64,000 nt of DNA from Paenibacillus sp. JZ16 (GCF_015326965.1 NZ_CP017659.1:5832001-5896000), one strand, 5' to 3'. Numbered from the stretch's first letter, positions 1 through 10,079 are shown. The notes: generated from the letters alone by a model not told the origin. A program made the numbers and translations.

Positions 1-1
1 G

Positions 2-802
2 ATTGCGACCCAGGCGCAGCGTGACCGGATGCGGCTGTTCATCCCGACAGAATATACGAATCTGGATCTGGATGAGAACGGGTTTATCTATACAACAAAC
101 TCCGACGCAAATACGGCGGTACCGATCAAGAGATTGAATCCCACCGGGATCGACGTGCTGCGCAGAGAAGGGTATTGGGTCCCGTCGGGCGATCTAAAAT
201 TCCTTCCTGTCGGTGAACACAGCGGGCCCTCCCTGTTTACGGATATCGCGGTCGGAAACAGCGGGATGTACAGCGCTTTGGATGTGAAGCGCGGGAAAAT
301 ATTCACATACGACTGGGACGGGAATTTGCTGTATATCTTCGGCAAAATGGGAGAGCAGGTCGGTACATTTCAAACGCCTTCGGCCATCGATTATTTAGGG
401 GATTCGATTCTTGTGCTTGACCGTGCGTTAAACCATATAACGGTATTTCATGAGACACCGATCGGTAGGTTGATTAATCAAGCTGTGAAGGGACATTTCA
501 AGGGAGACGATGAGTTGTCAGCAGAGCTGTGGAACCGGGTTGTGGAATACGATGCGAATTATGAAATTGCATATATCGGGATCAGCAAGGCGCTGCTCAG
601 AAAAGGATTGAATAAAGAAGCAACGGAGTATGCCAAGCTTGGCATGGACAAAGGCAATTATTCCAAGGTATTCAAGCGGCACCGGAAGGATGTTCTAAGA
701 GAGCATCTCGGCAGCATCTTGTCCCTGTCCATCGCCGTTATCGCCGGAATCATCATCCAAAGAACCATCAAAAGAAAGAGGAGGAAGACCTATCATGCGT
801 AA
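2..802 (+). CDS. NHL-repeat membrane protein, 5' end outside window
   Basis: The frame is open from base 2, and the first ATG (29) has no ribosome binding site, so the gene probably begins upstream of the window. The visible part has beta-propeller/NHL-like segments (a 'GNLLYIFGKMGEQVGTFQTP' stretch and repeated hydrophobic-D-G turns), then a helical TPR-like region, and one C-terminal membrane segment (about 25 residues) followed by a basic tail. It overlaps the next gene by 8 bases. Lying ahead of YIP1, DUF5696 and two sugar permeases, it is probably an accessory of that transporter. The function is inferred from context only. Confidence 0.75.
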   Translation: MATQAQRDRMRLFIPTEYTNLDLDENGFIYTTNSDANTAVPIKRLNPTGIDVLRREGYWVPSGDLKFLPVGEHSGPSLFTDIAVGNSGMYSALDVKRGKIFTYDWDGNLLYIFGKMGEQVGTFQTPSAIDYLGDSILVLDRALNHITVFHETPIGRLINQAVKGHFKGDDELSAELWNRVVEYDANYEIAYIGISKALLRKGLNKEATEYAKLGMDKGNYSKVFKRHRKDVLREHLGSILSLSIAVIAGIIIQRTIKRKRRKTYHA

Positions 803-1415
803 AGAACTGCTGCTGTTCCCATTCCATGTTATGGTCAGACCCTTCTCCGGCTTTTGGGATCTCAAATATGATGATATGGGGAACTTGAGGATCGCGGGCG
901 CTATTGTGTTTTTAGTTTTTATGAGCGTCGTCATTCAACATCAGTATGGGGGCTACATCTTCAATAATCTGAATGCTGATGAATTTAACAGTCTAGTACA
1001 AATGCGTAATGTGCTGCTTCCTTATTTTCTGTGGTGTATCGCGAACTGGTCCTTAACCACATTGATGGACGGCGAAGGGAACTTTTCGGAAATTTGCATG
1101 GTCACTGCCTATGCCTTGCTGCCCATTGCAGTGATACTCATACCTAATACAATCTTAAGCAATGTAATTACCCAGGAAGAAAGTGTGTTTTACTATTTCT
1201 TCAACGGGGTTGCGGCTGTATGGTTTCTCTTCTTGCTCTTCGTCGGTACCATGACGGTTCATCAATACACCGTTACCAAAACGCTGGTTACCATCTTTCT
1301 TACATTGGTAGGAATGGCTTTTCTCTTATTCCTTGGGTTACTTTTTTTTAGCCTGATCCAGCAAATGTACTCATTCGTGTTTACCATCTATCAAGAGATA
1401 CAATTTCGGAACTGA
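795..1415 (+). CDS. YIP1-family membrane protein
   Basis: A protein of 206 residues with about five hydrophobic segments spread over its length and a short cytoplasmic start containing 'RPFSGFWDLKYD', the P-F-x-G-F/W-D-L pattern common at the start of bacterial YIP1-domain proteins. It starts at ATG 795 inside the end of the previous gene, with a GAGGAAG site upstream, and is followed after 13 bases by the DUF5696 gene, so the three are translationally linked. The role is unknown. In this setting a part in assembling or anchoring the sugar uptake complex is a guess. Confidence 0.7.
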   Translation: MRKELLLFPFHVMVRPFSGFWDLKYDDMGNLRIAGAIVFLVFMSVVIQHQYGGYIFNNLNADEFNSLVQMRNVLLPYFLWCIANWSLTTLMDGEGNFSEICMVTAYALLPIAVILIPNTILSNVITQEESVFYYFFNGVAAVWFLFLLFVGTMTVHQYTVTKTLVTIFLTLVGMAFLLFLGLLFFSLIQQMYSFVFTIYQEIQFRN

Positions 1416-1428
1416 GGGAGTGCAGCAG

Positions 1429-3963
1429 ATGAAGAAAATATTAATGTTTAGCTTAACTGTGTTACTCCTCGGTAGTGCTGCCATATTCGTTTGGGGTCTT
1501 CAACCGGAGATTGCGGATGTCCCGGCATATACAGAAGTAAATATAGAAGGAGCAACTGCGCAGGTTTTTTCTAAACCTCAGGTTGAACTTAAGGGGATGG
1601 AGGGCGTGACTTCCAACGGCTTGTTGTCGCTGTACTATGATGCATCCGATACGGGAATTGCCGTACGGAACAATCTGACGGGAACAGTGTGGTATTCAAA
1701 TCCGCCAGGCCGCGCAGAAGATTCGGGAGCTACATACGCCATGGATTCGCCCCTATCCCTGACTTACGATAATCTGTCGAGACAGCAAGTACGGATGACT
1801 TCGTTTGAAGACAGCGTGGCACATGGTCAAGCCAAGGCTGAACCGATCAATGGCGGACTGAAGGTAACCTACCTATTTGGAGAACCCGTATCGAATCTGG
1901 ATAGGCTGCCGCAGAAAATCAGTAAAGAACGTTATGAGAAGATTATGGAACAAGCAGGCGATTCCTTCAGGCGCCACTTGACCCATGCCTATGTTATCAG
2001 GGACAACTCCGAGGTCTATGAGCGCTATGACGATGCGCTTAAAGGAACGATATTGCGGAGAACGATTGAAGCGTTTGAGCTGGCCCATTATACGGAAGAG
2101 GATCTGGCTCGTGACCATGAGGAGCATCAAATTGCGCTTGCTGCGGACGATAGTGAAAAATTCAAAGTTTCAATTGAATATGTGCTTGATGGGGCGGATT
2201 TTCTAGTAAGAGTCCCGGTAAATGAAGTGGAATATTCAGCAGCCACGCCGATTCGGCATATTTCGGTTCTGGAGTACTTCGGTGCCGGCGGGCCCAAAGA
2301 CCAAGGCTACTTGTTCGTGCCTGATGGTTCGGGAAGCCTGATTCATATGAACAAAGAGCCAGTTCCTTTTCCATATGAGCAAAGAATCTATGGAGAAGAT
2401 CCCGCTGTGTATGATCAAAACCAGCAATCCGTAACAGAGACGATCCGTTTGCCCGTATTCGGAATCCAAAAGAATCATAAGGCGCTTCTAGCGATTATCG
2501 AACATGGTGCTTCGGTGGCTTCCGTGAAGGCAATGACGAACGGACAGCTGAATTCCTATAATCATGTATTCGCGGAATTTGAAGTGCTTGCCCGAGAGGT
2601 GATTCGCATAGAGGCGGGAGAGACGTCTCGCGAAATTCCAACCTACCAAGAGCGCCCTACGGCTGCGGATTATGTGATCCGTTATGTGTTCCTTGAAGAT
2701 GAGGCTGCAAATTATACGGGAATGGCCCTGGCGTATCAGGAATATCTAGTGGAACGGAATATGCTGATCAAGCGTGAACCGGAGGCTGATTTGCCCTTCT
2801 ATTTGCAACTGATCGGAGCGATACCCAAACGGAATCATTTTCTTGGCATACCGTATGAGTCGATGCAAGCCCTAACGACATTTGAGCAGGCTCAATCCGT
2901 GATCAAACAATTGCAGGAGCGATCATTGGACAATATCAAAGTGCAGTATACCGGATGGTTTAATGGCGGGGTGAATCATACCGTTCCTACACAAGTGTCT
3001 CCCGAGAAGGTGCTTGGAGGCAAACGTGGATTAAGAGAATTAAATGACTTCAGCCAGGAAAACGGAGTGGCCTTATACCCGCATGTTTCAATGACAGCGC
3101 TTTATCCGTTTCATTCGCTAACCTATACTCCGACCAAGGCTGCCGTCCGACATTTAAACCGGAATGTTGCCGGGTTATATCCTTATGATCCTGCCACAGG
3201 GGATTACGATCGGGAAGGGGACCCGCAATATATGCTTGCCCCCCAGCTCTTACCCGGCATGATGAACCGATTGCTGCAAAGCTACAGCCCATATGAATTG
3301 AAGGGTATAAGTCTGGGGGGACTGGGCGACAAGCTGTATTCGAACTTTCGCAGAGGGCAATTTATCGATCGTACGCAAACGGAGACGATCTTTGCGGAAC
3401 AGACAAGCGAGATTCATACTCGGCTGCCGGAAGCCGAGCTCATGGTGAGTGGAGGGAATGCCTACTTGTTCCCCTATGCGCGACACATTGTCCAAGCACC
3501 GATGTCAGACAGCGGGTTTCATATCACGGATGAATCGGTCCCCTTTTATCAGATTGTACTCCATGGATACGTAGATTACGCAGGAATGCCTTACAACTTG
3601 GCTCAAGAGGTGGAACTTCGCGAATATGTACTGCAATGTCTGGAGTACGGCTCGAATGTATATTTTACTTGGATCTATCAAAAAAACTCGCTCGTGAAAG
3701 ATACTTCATATAACCACCTCAATTCTGTTCATTATAAGACATGGATTGAGGAGGCTGCCGCAGCTTACCTGGAAGTCAATGAGGTGTTAAGAGATGTATC
3801 GGACAGCAGAATTGTATCGCATGAGATCCTTGCGCATGATGTACGCAGAACCGAATATGACGGCGGCAAAGTAGTCATGGTGAACTACAACCCGTATGAC
3901 GTGACCATAGAGGGGATTACGATTAAAGCCCGGGATTATTATGTTGGAGGTGAGGGGGCTTGA
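1429..3963 (+). CDS. DUF5696-type exported protein linked to sugar ABC permeases
   Basis: A protein of 844 residues starting with a signal sequence or membrane anchor (MKKILMFSLTVLLLGSAAIFVWG). A GTG at 1420 is in frame, but the GAGGGAG site at 1414-1420 is well spaced only for ATG 1429. The N-terminal third looks like a beta-rich domain ('VTSNGLLSLYYDASDTGIAVRNN'); the rest has alternating helix/strand stretches that could be a TIM-barrel-like fold. This type of protein is known to me from Paenibacillus sugar ABC loci as DUF5696. It ends in a TTGA overlap with the first permease. Binding or cutting of an extracellular glycan is inferred, not shown. Confidence 0.7.
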   Translation: MKKILMFSLTVLLLGSAAIFVWGLQPEIADVPAYTEVNIEGATAQVFSKPQVELKGMEGVTSNGLLSLYYDASDTGIAVRNNLTGTVWYSNPPGRAEDSGATYAMDSPLSLTYDNLSRQQVRMTSFEDSVAHGQAKAEPINGGLKVTYLFGEPVSNLDRLPQKISKERYEKIMEQAGDSFRRHLTHAYVIRDNSEVYERYDDALKGTILRRTIEAFELAHYTEEDLARDHEEHQIALAADDSEKFKVSIEYVLDGADFLVRVPVNEVEYSAATPIRHISVLEYFGAGGPKDQGYLFVPDGSGSLIHMNKEPVPFPYEQRIYGEDPAVYDQNQQSVTETIRLPVFGIQKNHKALLAIIEHGASVASVKAMTNGQLNSYNHVFAEFEVLAREVIRIEAGETSREIPTYQERPTAADYVIRYVFLEDEAANYTGMALAYQEYLVERNMLIKREPEADLPFYLQLIGAIPKRNHFLGIPYESMQALTTFEQAQSVIKQLQERSLDNIKVQYTGWFNGGVNHTVPTQVSPEKVLGGKRGLRELNDFSQENGVALYPHVSMTALYPFHSLTYTPTKAAVRHLNRNVAGLYPYDPATGDYDREGDPQYMLAPQLLPGMMNRLLQSYSPYELKGISLGGLGDKLYSNFRRGQFIDRTQTETIFAEQTSEIHTRLPEAELMVSGGNAYLFPYARHIVQAPMSDSGFHITDESVPFYQIVLHGYVDYAGMPYNLAQEVELREYVLQCLEYGSNVYFTWIYQKNSLVKDTSYNHLNSVHYKTWIEEAAAAYLEVNEVLRDVSDSRIVSHEILAHDVRRTEYDGGKVVMVNYNPYDVTIEGITIKARDYYVGGEGA

Positions 3964-4856
3964 AACGTACAGGACCGCTTAGCTTTGAGAAGAAGAAGAG
4001 GATTATGGCGATGTTATTTATCACGCCATGGTTTCTGGGGTTCTTATTCTTCTTTGCGACCCCGCTGTTCACCTCATTGCGGTTTAGCTTTAGCGAGTTG
4101 AACATGACGAGCAGCGGCTATGAATTAAACGGCATAGGGTTTAAAAACTATACCTTTGCCCTCGGTGTGCATCAAGACTTTAATCGATTGCTCACAGAGG
4201 CTTCAATTGACATGATCATCAATGTGCCGTTAATCATCGTTTTCAGTTTATTTCTTGCCACCATCTTGAATCAGAAGTTCCGCGGCAGAGCAGCCGCCCG
4301 TGCCGTCTTTTTCCTGCCCGTTATCCTTGCTTCCGGGGTCATGACAAGCATTGAGGATGCTAGCTTCATGTCTGAGCTAATGGCGGGGAGCAAAAATGCA
4401 GGCAGTATGCAGCTCCTTCAGAGTTTGAATTTGGAGAACATGATGCTCGAAAGCGGATTTCCCCCCACTTTCGTGGAATATCTGACTGGCGCGGTAGATC
4501 GCATCTATTCCATCATCAGCAAATCAGGCGTGCAGATCCTTATATTCCTGGCAGGCCTTCAATCCATTCCGTCATCATTGTATGAAGCTTCGAAGATGGA
4601 AGGCGCTACGGGTTATGAGACATTCTGGAAGATTACGTTTCCCATGGTCAGCTCGTTGATACCCATCATTGTTGTCTATTCCATTATCGACTCCTTTATT
4701 GATAACAAAGTGACAACCTTAATTCATAATATCGCATTCAGCAATATTGATTTTGGGATCAGCTCGGCGATGTCCTGGATATACTTCTTGATGGTCGCTG
4801 TCATTCTTGCCGTCAGCATGGCGCTCGTCTCTAAAAGAGTATTTTATAATAACTAA
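3960..4856 (+). CDS. carbohydrate ABC transporter permease (MalF/LacF type)
   Basis: A membrane protein of 298 residues beginning at TTG 3960, overlapping the upstream stop as TTGA and preceded by GGAGGTGAGGGGG. It has six or so membrane segments and the cytoplasmic EAA loop 'EASKMEGATGYETFWKITFP' that contacts the ATPase. There is an unusually long stretch between the third and fourth membrane spans (about residues 125-180). It pairs with the permease that follows 15 bases later. No ATPase gene lies nearby, so the importer must borrow one encoded elsewhere, as MsmX-type systems do. Confidence 0.9.
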   Translation: MKRTGPLSFEKKKRIMAMLFITPWFLGFLFFFATPLFTSLRFSFSELNMTSSGYELNGIGFKNYTFALGVHQDFNRLLTEASIDMIINVPLIIVFSLFLATILNQKFRGRAAARAVFFLPVILASGVMTSIEDASFMSELMAGSKNAGSMQLLQSLNLENMMLESGFPPTFVEYLTGAVDRIYSIISKSGVQILIFLAGLQSIPSSLYEASKMEGATGYETFWKITFPMVSSLIPIIVVYSIIDSFIDNKVTTLIHNIAFSNIDFGISSAMSWIYFLMVAVILAVSMALVSKRVFYNN

Positions 4857-4871
4857 AGGGGGCAAAAAGAT

Positions 4872-5834
4872 ATGACACCGGCGACATGGACGAAGCTGAA
4901 AACCGCAGTTTGGGTAGTGATCAGGGCGATACTTCTCATTGGATTGGTCTTTGTAGTGCTTTACCCGATTCTGGTTAAAATTGTGACCATGATCAAGGAT
5001 AAAGCCGATATTTATAATCCTGTGGTCGTGTGGATTCCTGAAAACTTCACCTTTAGCAATATCAAAATCGTATATGAGATTATGAATTACTGGCCGACGT
5101 TGTTAAATACATTCACCTTATCGACGGTGATGATGATTCTCCAGTTAGTATCCTGCGCACTAGCCGGATATGGATTTGCCAAATGGCAGTCCAAGTGGGC
5201 GAAGCTGTTATTTGCAGGAGTTATAGCTACCATTCTGGTTCCGCCGCAAACGATTATGGTGCCGCTATATTTAACTTTTCAAAATTTTGATTTCTTCGGA
5301 TCATACCAGTGGATAACGGGGAGAGATGGACTGAATCTACTGAATACTTACTGGCCGTTCATCCTGACGGCACTGACTGGGAATGCGTTAAAGTCCGGCC
5401 TATATATCTATATATTCAGGCAATTTTTCCTGAATATGCCCAAGGACCTGGAAGAAGCGGCATTCGTGGATGGGGCGGGCATGTTGAAGACATTCACCCA
5501 CATTATCATACCGAGTGCGATACCTTCGATTATAACCGTTTCCCTGTTTTCCTTCGTATGGCAGTGGAATGACACCTTCTTTACGGGGAATTTCTTGAGC
5601 GGCGTGAAGGTATTATCCAATGAGCTTGTTGCTCTGCCGGCCAACGTGAATAACTATCTATTGTTCAGCGTACCCGGAGCAAGCTTGGAGACCGCCACCA
5701 GCATTGATCCATTCTATGCTTCGATGCTGGTGGATACCGGGCTGATGCTCTCTATTATGCCGTTGATCATTCTGTATTTATTTGTGCAGCGCTATTTTGT
5801 AGAAAGTGTGGAGCGTACAGGAATTGTTGGGTAA
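4872..5834 (+). CDS. carbohydrate ABC transporter permease (MalG type)
   Basis: A protein of 320 residues with an N-terminal membrane anchor, about six spans and the EAA loop 'EEAAFVDGAGMLKTFTHIIIP' typical of MalG/AraQ permeases. ATG 4872 follows AAAGGGGG. It forms the inner-membrane channel with the preceding permease. The gene overlaps no other real start: the hydrolase downstream begins at 5869, so all these genes appear to be one transcript. Confidence 0.92.
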   Translation: MTPATWTKLKTAVWVVIRAILLIGLVFVVLYPILVKIVTMIKDKADIYNPVVVWIPENFTFSNIKIVYEIMNYWPTLLNTFTLSTVMMILQLVSCALAGYGFAKWQSKWAKLLFAGVIATILVPPQTIMVPLYLTFQNFDFFGSYQWITGRDGLNLLNTYWPFILTALTGNALKSGLYIYIFRQFFLNMPKDLEEAAFVDGAGMLKTFTHIIIPSAIPSIITVSLFSFVWQWNDTFFTGNFLSGVKVLSNELVALPANVNNYLLFSVPGASLETATSIDPFYASMLVDTGLMLSIMPLIILYLFVQRYFVESVERTGIVG

Positions 5835-5868
5835 CTTTATTAGAACGTTTAGGGGGCAATCCACGACA

Positions 5869-7164
5869 ATGAAAACACTAAGGATTAGCGAGAATCAACG
5901 ATTTTTGTCTTATGAAGACGGGGCGTCCTTCTTCTGGCTGGGAGATACCGCTTGGGAACTGATTCACAAGCTGAATCGCGAAGAAGTGGATGAGTATTTA
6001 TTGCATCGCGCGGACTTGAAATTTAATGTTATCCAAACTGTCATATTGGCCGAGTCGAATGGCTTGTGTACAGGCAATGCTTACGGAAAGTTGCCGCTTA
6101 AACAGAACGCGGGTGGTTTTTATGACCCGGGGTTACCAGATACAGACGGAACGAACCATTATTGGCATCACGTGGATTATGTGATTGATCGCGCTGCGTC
6201 ACTGGGTTTATATGTTGCTTTACTGCCGACTTGGGGGGATAAGTTTCATCTTAAGCATGGAACGGGACCGGAGATCTTCAATGAACAGAACGCAGCAATT
6301 TATGGGCGTTGGGTCGGGGAACGGTATAAGGATCGGCCGAACGTTATATGGGTGCTGGGTGGGGATCGCCCCTTGGTAACGTTTGATCATTTTGCGATCA
6401 TACGTGCCATGGCGCAAGGCCTGAGGGAGGGAGATCAAGGTCGACACTTAATGACATATCACCCGGCAGGATGTCAGTCGTCCTCACACCAGCTGCATCA
6501 TGAAACCTGGCTTGATTTTAACATGATTCAGTCGGGACACGGCGAGCGTCTTACCAGTAGCCATAGAATGGTGACGGAGGATTATCATAAGACACCTACA
6601 AAACCGACGCTAGATGCAGAGCCTTGTTATGAGGATATACCCATCGGCTTTCGACCGGAAAACGGTTATTTTGATGCTTCCGATGTTCGAACAGCTGCCT
6701 ACTATGCGGTATTTTCAGGCGCTTTCGGACACACGTACGGACATCACAGTATTTGGTCCATGACATTAAAGCCTGGTGATCATTACCTTATGCATTGGCG
6801 TGATGCGTTATCGCGACCGGGTGCAGCACAAATGCAGCATCTGCGGTCATTGATGGAAGCTTACCCCGACCTCGATCGAGTGCCAGATCAAAGCCTTCTC
6901 GAAAGCAACCATTCCGGCGCCAACTACATGGCGGCAACCAGAGGAAGGGATTTCGTGATGATATACAGTCCCAATGGGGTGGCGGCAAGCGTTGTAATGG
7001 GAAAAATTGCGGGTGATCAGGTGAGAGCTGCATGGTATGATCCGCGAAATGGCCAGTTTATAGAAGCTGGAAGGTTCCCCAACTCCCGAATACAGGTCTT
7101 CCAGCCACCTACCAGCGGAAGAGGCAACGATTGGGTTTTGCTATTGGAAACGGTGTTGGAATAA
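5869..7164 (+). CDS. GH140-like (DUF4038) glycoside hydrolase
   Basis: A protein of 431 residues without a signal peptide, so probably cytoplasmic. It opens with 'RFLSYEDGASFFWLGDTAWEL', the hallmark of the DUF4038/apiosidase-like TIM barrel, and ends with a small beta domain of the kind annotated as a putative collagen-binding domain. Candidate catalytic residues are D166 in 'GGDRP' and E251 in 'DAEPCYE'. An upstream in-frame GTG (5806) lies within the permease; ATG 5869 with AGGGGG is preferred. It would trim oligosaccharides brought in by the adjacent importer. GH140 is known for apiose release from rhamnogalacturonan II, but many relatives have other substrates. Confidence 0.8.
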   Translation: MKTLRISENQRFLSYEDGASFFWLGDTAWELIHKLNREEVDEYLLHRADLKFNVIQTVILAESNGLCTGNAYGKLPLKQNAGGFYDPGLPDTDGTNHYWHHVDYVIDRAASLGLYVALLPTWGDKFHLKHGTGPEIFNEQNAAIYGRWVGERYKDRPNVIWVLGGDRPLVTFDHFAIIRAMAQGLREGDQGRHLMTYHPAGCQSSSHQLHHETWLDFNMIQSGHGERLTSSHRMVTEDYHKTPTKPTLDAEPCYEDIPIGFRPENGYFDASDVRTAAYYAVFSGAFGHTYGHHSIWSMTLKPGDHYLMHWRDALSRPGAAQMQHLRSLMEAYPDLDRVPDQSLLESNHSGANYMAATRGRDFVMIYSPNGVAASVVMGKIAGDQVRAAWYDPRNGQFIEAGRFPNSRIQVFQPPTSGRGNDWVLLLETVLE

Positions 7165-7174
7165 ATCTCTTTAG

Positions 7175-7219
7175 GATCGTTTTCCCCACAGGCATCGGAG
7201 GGGAAAATGATCTTTTTTT
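7175..7219 (+). terminator. Rho-independent terminator after GH140-like gene
   Basis: GATCGTTTTCCCC pairs with GGGGAAAATGATC (one G-T pair) across a 12-base loop and is followed by a run of seven T. It closes the transporter/GH140 transcript. Confidence 0.85.
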
Positions 7220-7267
7220 CAACTTCACCTGAAGATATTTCAATATGTGCCGAAGTCCCTAAGATTC

Positions 7268-7321
7268 TTCAATAAAAACAACGAATAGATCATGTTGACC
7301 TGAATTTTAAAGATGTAACAT
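7268..7321 (+). promoter_or_regulatory. conserved promoter element, copy 1
   Basis: TTCAATAAAAACAACGA (7268-7284) stands just ahead of a possible -35 TGTTGA (7293-7298), 17 bases, and a -10 TAACAT (7316-7321). The same arrangement with exactly the same spacing recurs at 10230-10283. The shared upstream box is a candidate activator site controlling the secreted hydrolase that starts at 7412. Confidence 0.55.
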
Positions 7322-7411
7322 GAAAAAGTCATTTTATGATTCTCAACATGTCCAAACCATTTTTGATGGAGGTGAAATCCGTATTTCTATTAAGCATTCA
7401 TTAGGAGGGAT

Positions 7412-10045
7412 ATGGTGGTGTTAAAGCGAACTGGAATCAAATTTCTCGCTGCATGGTTGTGTGTAATGTGCATGGTCTATGGAGGAGGCTTGCCGCTGAT
7501 GGAGCATACGTCCAAGGCATACGCTGCTGATGCTACGCTGATGGTTGATGCCGATACGGTAGTGGCGCCGATGAAAGATGAGATCCGAGGAACGAATATT
7601 GGTCTGTGGACAAGAAATGAGTTCCATCCGGTGAGCACTCGATCGGAACAGTATGTAAATTTGATTAAAGAAGCAGGCATTAAAATGATACGATTCCCTG
7701 CTGGCGTCGAGGCTGATATGGCCTATTGGGATCGCACGAACTCATACGAATGGCATACGGGTCCCAATCCGTACACGAGAACGATCGCGGCGGATGTCTT
7801 GGACAGCTTTATGAGTTTGGTGCAGGAAGTTGGAGCCGAGCCACTTATCACGGTTAATGCCAAAGTGAATGACAAAGATATGGCCGCCGATATGGTGAGG
7901 TACGCGAATATTGAGAAGGGCTATAATATCAAATATTGGGAAATCGGAAATGAGCCAGAGTTTTTCCGCGATGCCTATGCAGTTACACCACTTGAGTATG
8001 CAGCCAGAATCCGGGAATATTCGGATGCTATGAAGGCTGTGGATCCCACCATTACGATCATGGGTCCCGCAAATGCGCAGCCTATGCAGATGACCAGCTG
8101 GACAAAGCCGGTTCTCTCTACTTTGGCTGACCTTAACAAGCCGCTGGATGCTATATCGATCCATTGGTATCCGCTGTGGGGCGGTCAGACCAATCCCAAT
8201 TCGTCCTCTTTTCCTACGATCGACAATTTATTGACCTACGAAGGGACGGATTATCCAAATTCCTACATCAATTGGGCGAATCAATTTACCGACACGACAC
8301 CGACGGATAATCTCGTCAGTTATCGTGACCAGTACGCACCAGGAGCTTTACTGGGCATCACTGAACTTGGTCAAGTGACTGGAGGTGAGGAAGGTGCAGG
8401 GATTGGTGACACGATGGCCGGAGCGCTATGGCTGGGCGATGTTCTGGGCAGGCTGGCCTACCACCAAATGGATTTTGTTACCCAGTTTCTCCTGCAGGGC
8501 AATCAAGCATACGGCTTGATGGACATCAATAAGAACGTGCGGCCAGCCTATTACCTGTACCCGATGCTAAATCGTTACTTTGGTGATCAGATGGTAGCGA
8601 CAAGCTCCAGCGACAACCAGAATTTAACCATATGGGGCAGTAAACGCACAGGCGTCAATAACAAGCTCTATCTCATGGTAATCAATAAAAATCAGACCCA
8701 AGACCTGAGCGCAACCATTAATCTGTCCAATTTCATACCCGAGTCAATGGCTTCCTCTTGGGTGTTAAACGCACCGGCCATCAACTCTCAATCCGGAGCC
8801 AACATTAACGGTATCCAGGTTGCCTCGAACGGTACGCTGCCAACAATACCCGGCAATACGATCACGGGTGTATCCAATAGCTTTACAAGAACATTCCCAG
8901 CTCATTCGATTACGATGGTGGAACTAACGGGAACAGAAGAAACACCAGAGGCCCTATCCCGTTATCTTGGCCAGTATGCAGTCGGCATGAATGAGAGAAA
9001 GACCGCATCCGACTACCCCGGCACCCAAGCAGCAACTCCGCAAGGCTGGGGCAAAATCTGGCGGACGGGGTCTGCGCAATGGTCCGTGCATTTTCCGACC
9101 ACAGGAAATTATGATTTCACGATTAAAGCTTATGGCGAAGGAGGCGGGCCTGCCTTCCAGGTGAAGCTGGATGGACAGAACGTTCCGAATGCGGCATTCA
9201 GCCCTGGCAGCAGCTGGGCCGATTACCAAGGAAGTCTCGGAACGGTCACAGCCGGTACACATACCATTCAGATATACAACAACAGCCCGGTTGCGCAGAG
9301 CAACATCGATGTAGCGCATATGGATATCGAGGGTGCAGCACCGGGTCCGTTTACGCTTAAATCACCGGCGAACAACGCATCCGTGGAAGGCACCAGCGTT
9401 ACTCTGGATTGGACGCAGGTTATCGATGGCAAATCTTATGCACCTTTCGGTTCGGATCATTACACGGTCATTGTTTCGAGCCATGCAGCGTTAACGAATC
9501 CGATCGTCAATACAACGGTTACGGGAACTACGCATCAAGTCAACAATCTGCAAAGTAACACGACGTATTATTGGAAGGTTATTGCGAATAATGCCAGCGG
9601 TTCCACACCGTCCGCAGATGTGTTTAGTTTCATTACACCGGCTGGGCCGGCTGCTCCCTCTCGTTACCTGGGAGTCGAGGCTAATGGCATGAACGAAATC
9701 AAGGGAGCAGGCGATTGGCCGGGAAGCGCTGCCCAAACTCCTGATGGATGGGGGAAAATCTGGCGGACGGGTACCGCAGGATGGACGGTGAATATCCCCG
9801 CCGCAGGCAAATATGACTTTACGATTAAAGCTTACGGTGAAGGGGAAGCTCCGTCCTTCCAGGTGAAATTGAATGGGCAGAATGTATCGAATGGCGCGTT
9901 CACACCGGGCAGCAGCTGGTCAAACTATCAAGGAAGCCTGGGAACGCTGTCGGCAGGCACACATACGATTCAAATTCATAACAACAGTGCCGTAGCTTTC
10001 AATAACATCGACGTGGCGCACATCGATATCGTTCCATCTCCCTGA
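7412..10045 (+). CDS. secreted modular glycoside hydrolase, clan GH-A, with two carbohydrate-binding-like modules
   Basis: A protein of 877 residues with an export signal ending near 'SKAYAA' (about residue 39). The TIM-barrel domain (about 40-500) has the clan GH-A acid/base motif 'WEIGNEPEF' (E181) and a probable nucleophile E318 in 'GITELGQ'. Two similar modules of about 125 residues (515-639 and 750-877, both holding 'GKIWRTG', 'YDFTIKAYGEG' and 'GSLGT..AGTHTIQI') flank an FN3-like domain (about 643-743). The exact family (GH39, GH44, GH51 and others are possible) cannot be settled by eye. ATG 7412 follows AGGAGGG. It is the only clearly secreted enzyme here, so it likely starts polymer breakdown outside the cell. 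Confidence 0.82.
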   Translation: MVVLKRTGIKFLAAWLCVMCMVYGGGLPLMEHTSKAYAADATLMVDADTVVAPMKDEIRGTNIGLWTRNEFHPVSTRSEQYVNLIKEAGIKMIRFPAGVEADMAYWDRTNSYEWHTGPNPYTRTIAADVLDSFMSLVQEVGAEPLITVNAKVNDKDMAADMVRYANIEKGYNIKYWEIGNEPEFFRDAYAVTPLEYAARIREYSDAMKAVDPTITIMGPANAQPMQMTSWTKPVLSTLADLNKPLDAISIHWYPLWGGQTNPNSSSFPTIDNLLTYEGTDYPNSYINWANQFTDTTPTDNLVSYRDQYAPGALLGITELGQVTGGEEGAGIGDTMAGALWLGDVLGRLAYHQMDFVTQFLLQGNQAYGLMDINKNVRPAYYLYPMLNRYFGDQMVATSSSDNQNLTIWGSKRTGVNNKLYLMVINKNQTQDLSATINLSNFIPESMASSWVLNAPAINSQSGANINGIQVASNGTLPTIPGNTITGVSNSFTRTFPAHSITMVELTGTEETPEALSRYLGQYAVGMNERKTASDYPGTQAATPQGWGKIWRTGSAQWSVHFPTTGNYDFTIKAYGEGGGPAFQVKLDGQNVPNAAFSPGSSWADYQGSLGTVTAGTHTIQIYNNSPVAQSNIDVAHMDIEGAAPGPFTLKSPANNASVEGTSVTLDWTQVIDGKSYAPFGSDHYTVIVSSHAALTNPIVNTTVTGTTHQVNNLQSNTTYYWKVIANNASGSTPSADVFSFITPAGPAAPSRYLGVEANGMNEIKGAGDWPGSAAQTPDGWGKIWRTGTAGWTVNIPAAGKYDFTIKAYGEGEAPSFQVKLNGQNVSNGAFTPGSSWSNYQGSLGTLSAGTHTIQIHNNSAVAFNNIDVAHIDIVPSP

Positions 10046-10079
10046 TGACGCAATATAAGTTTCTCTAAAGTCTTACATC

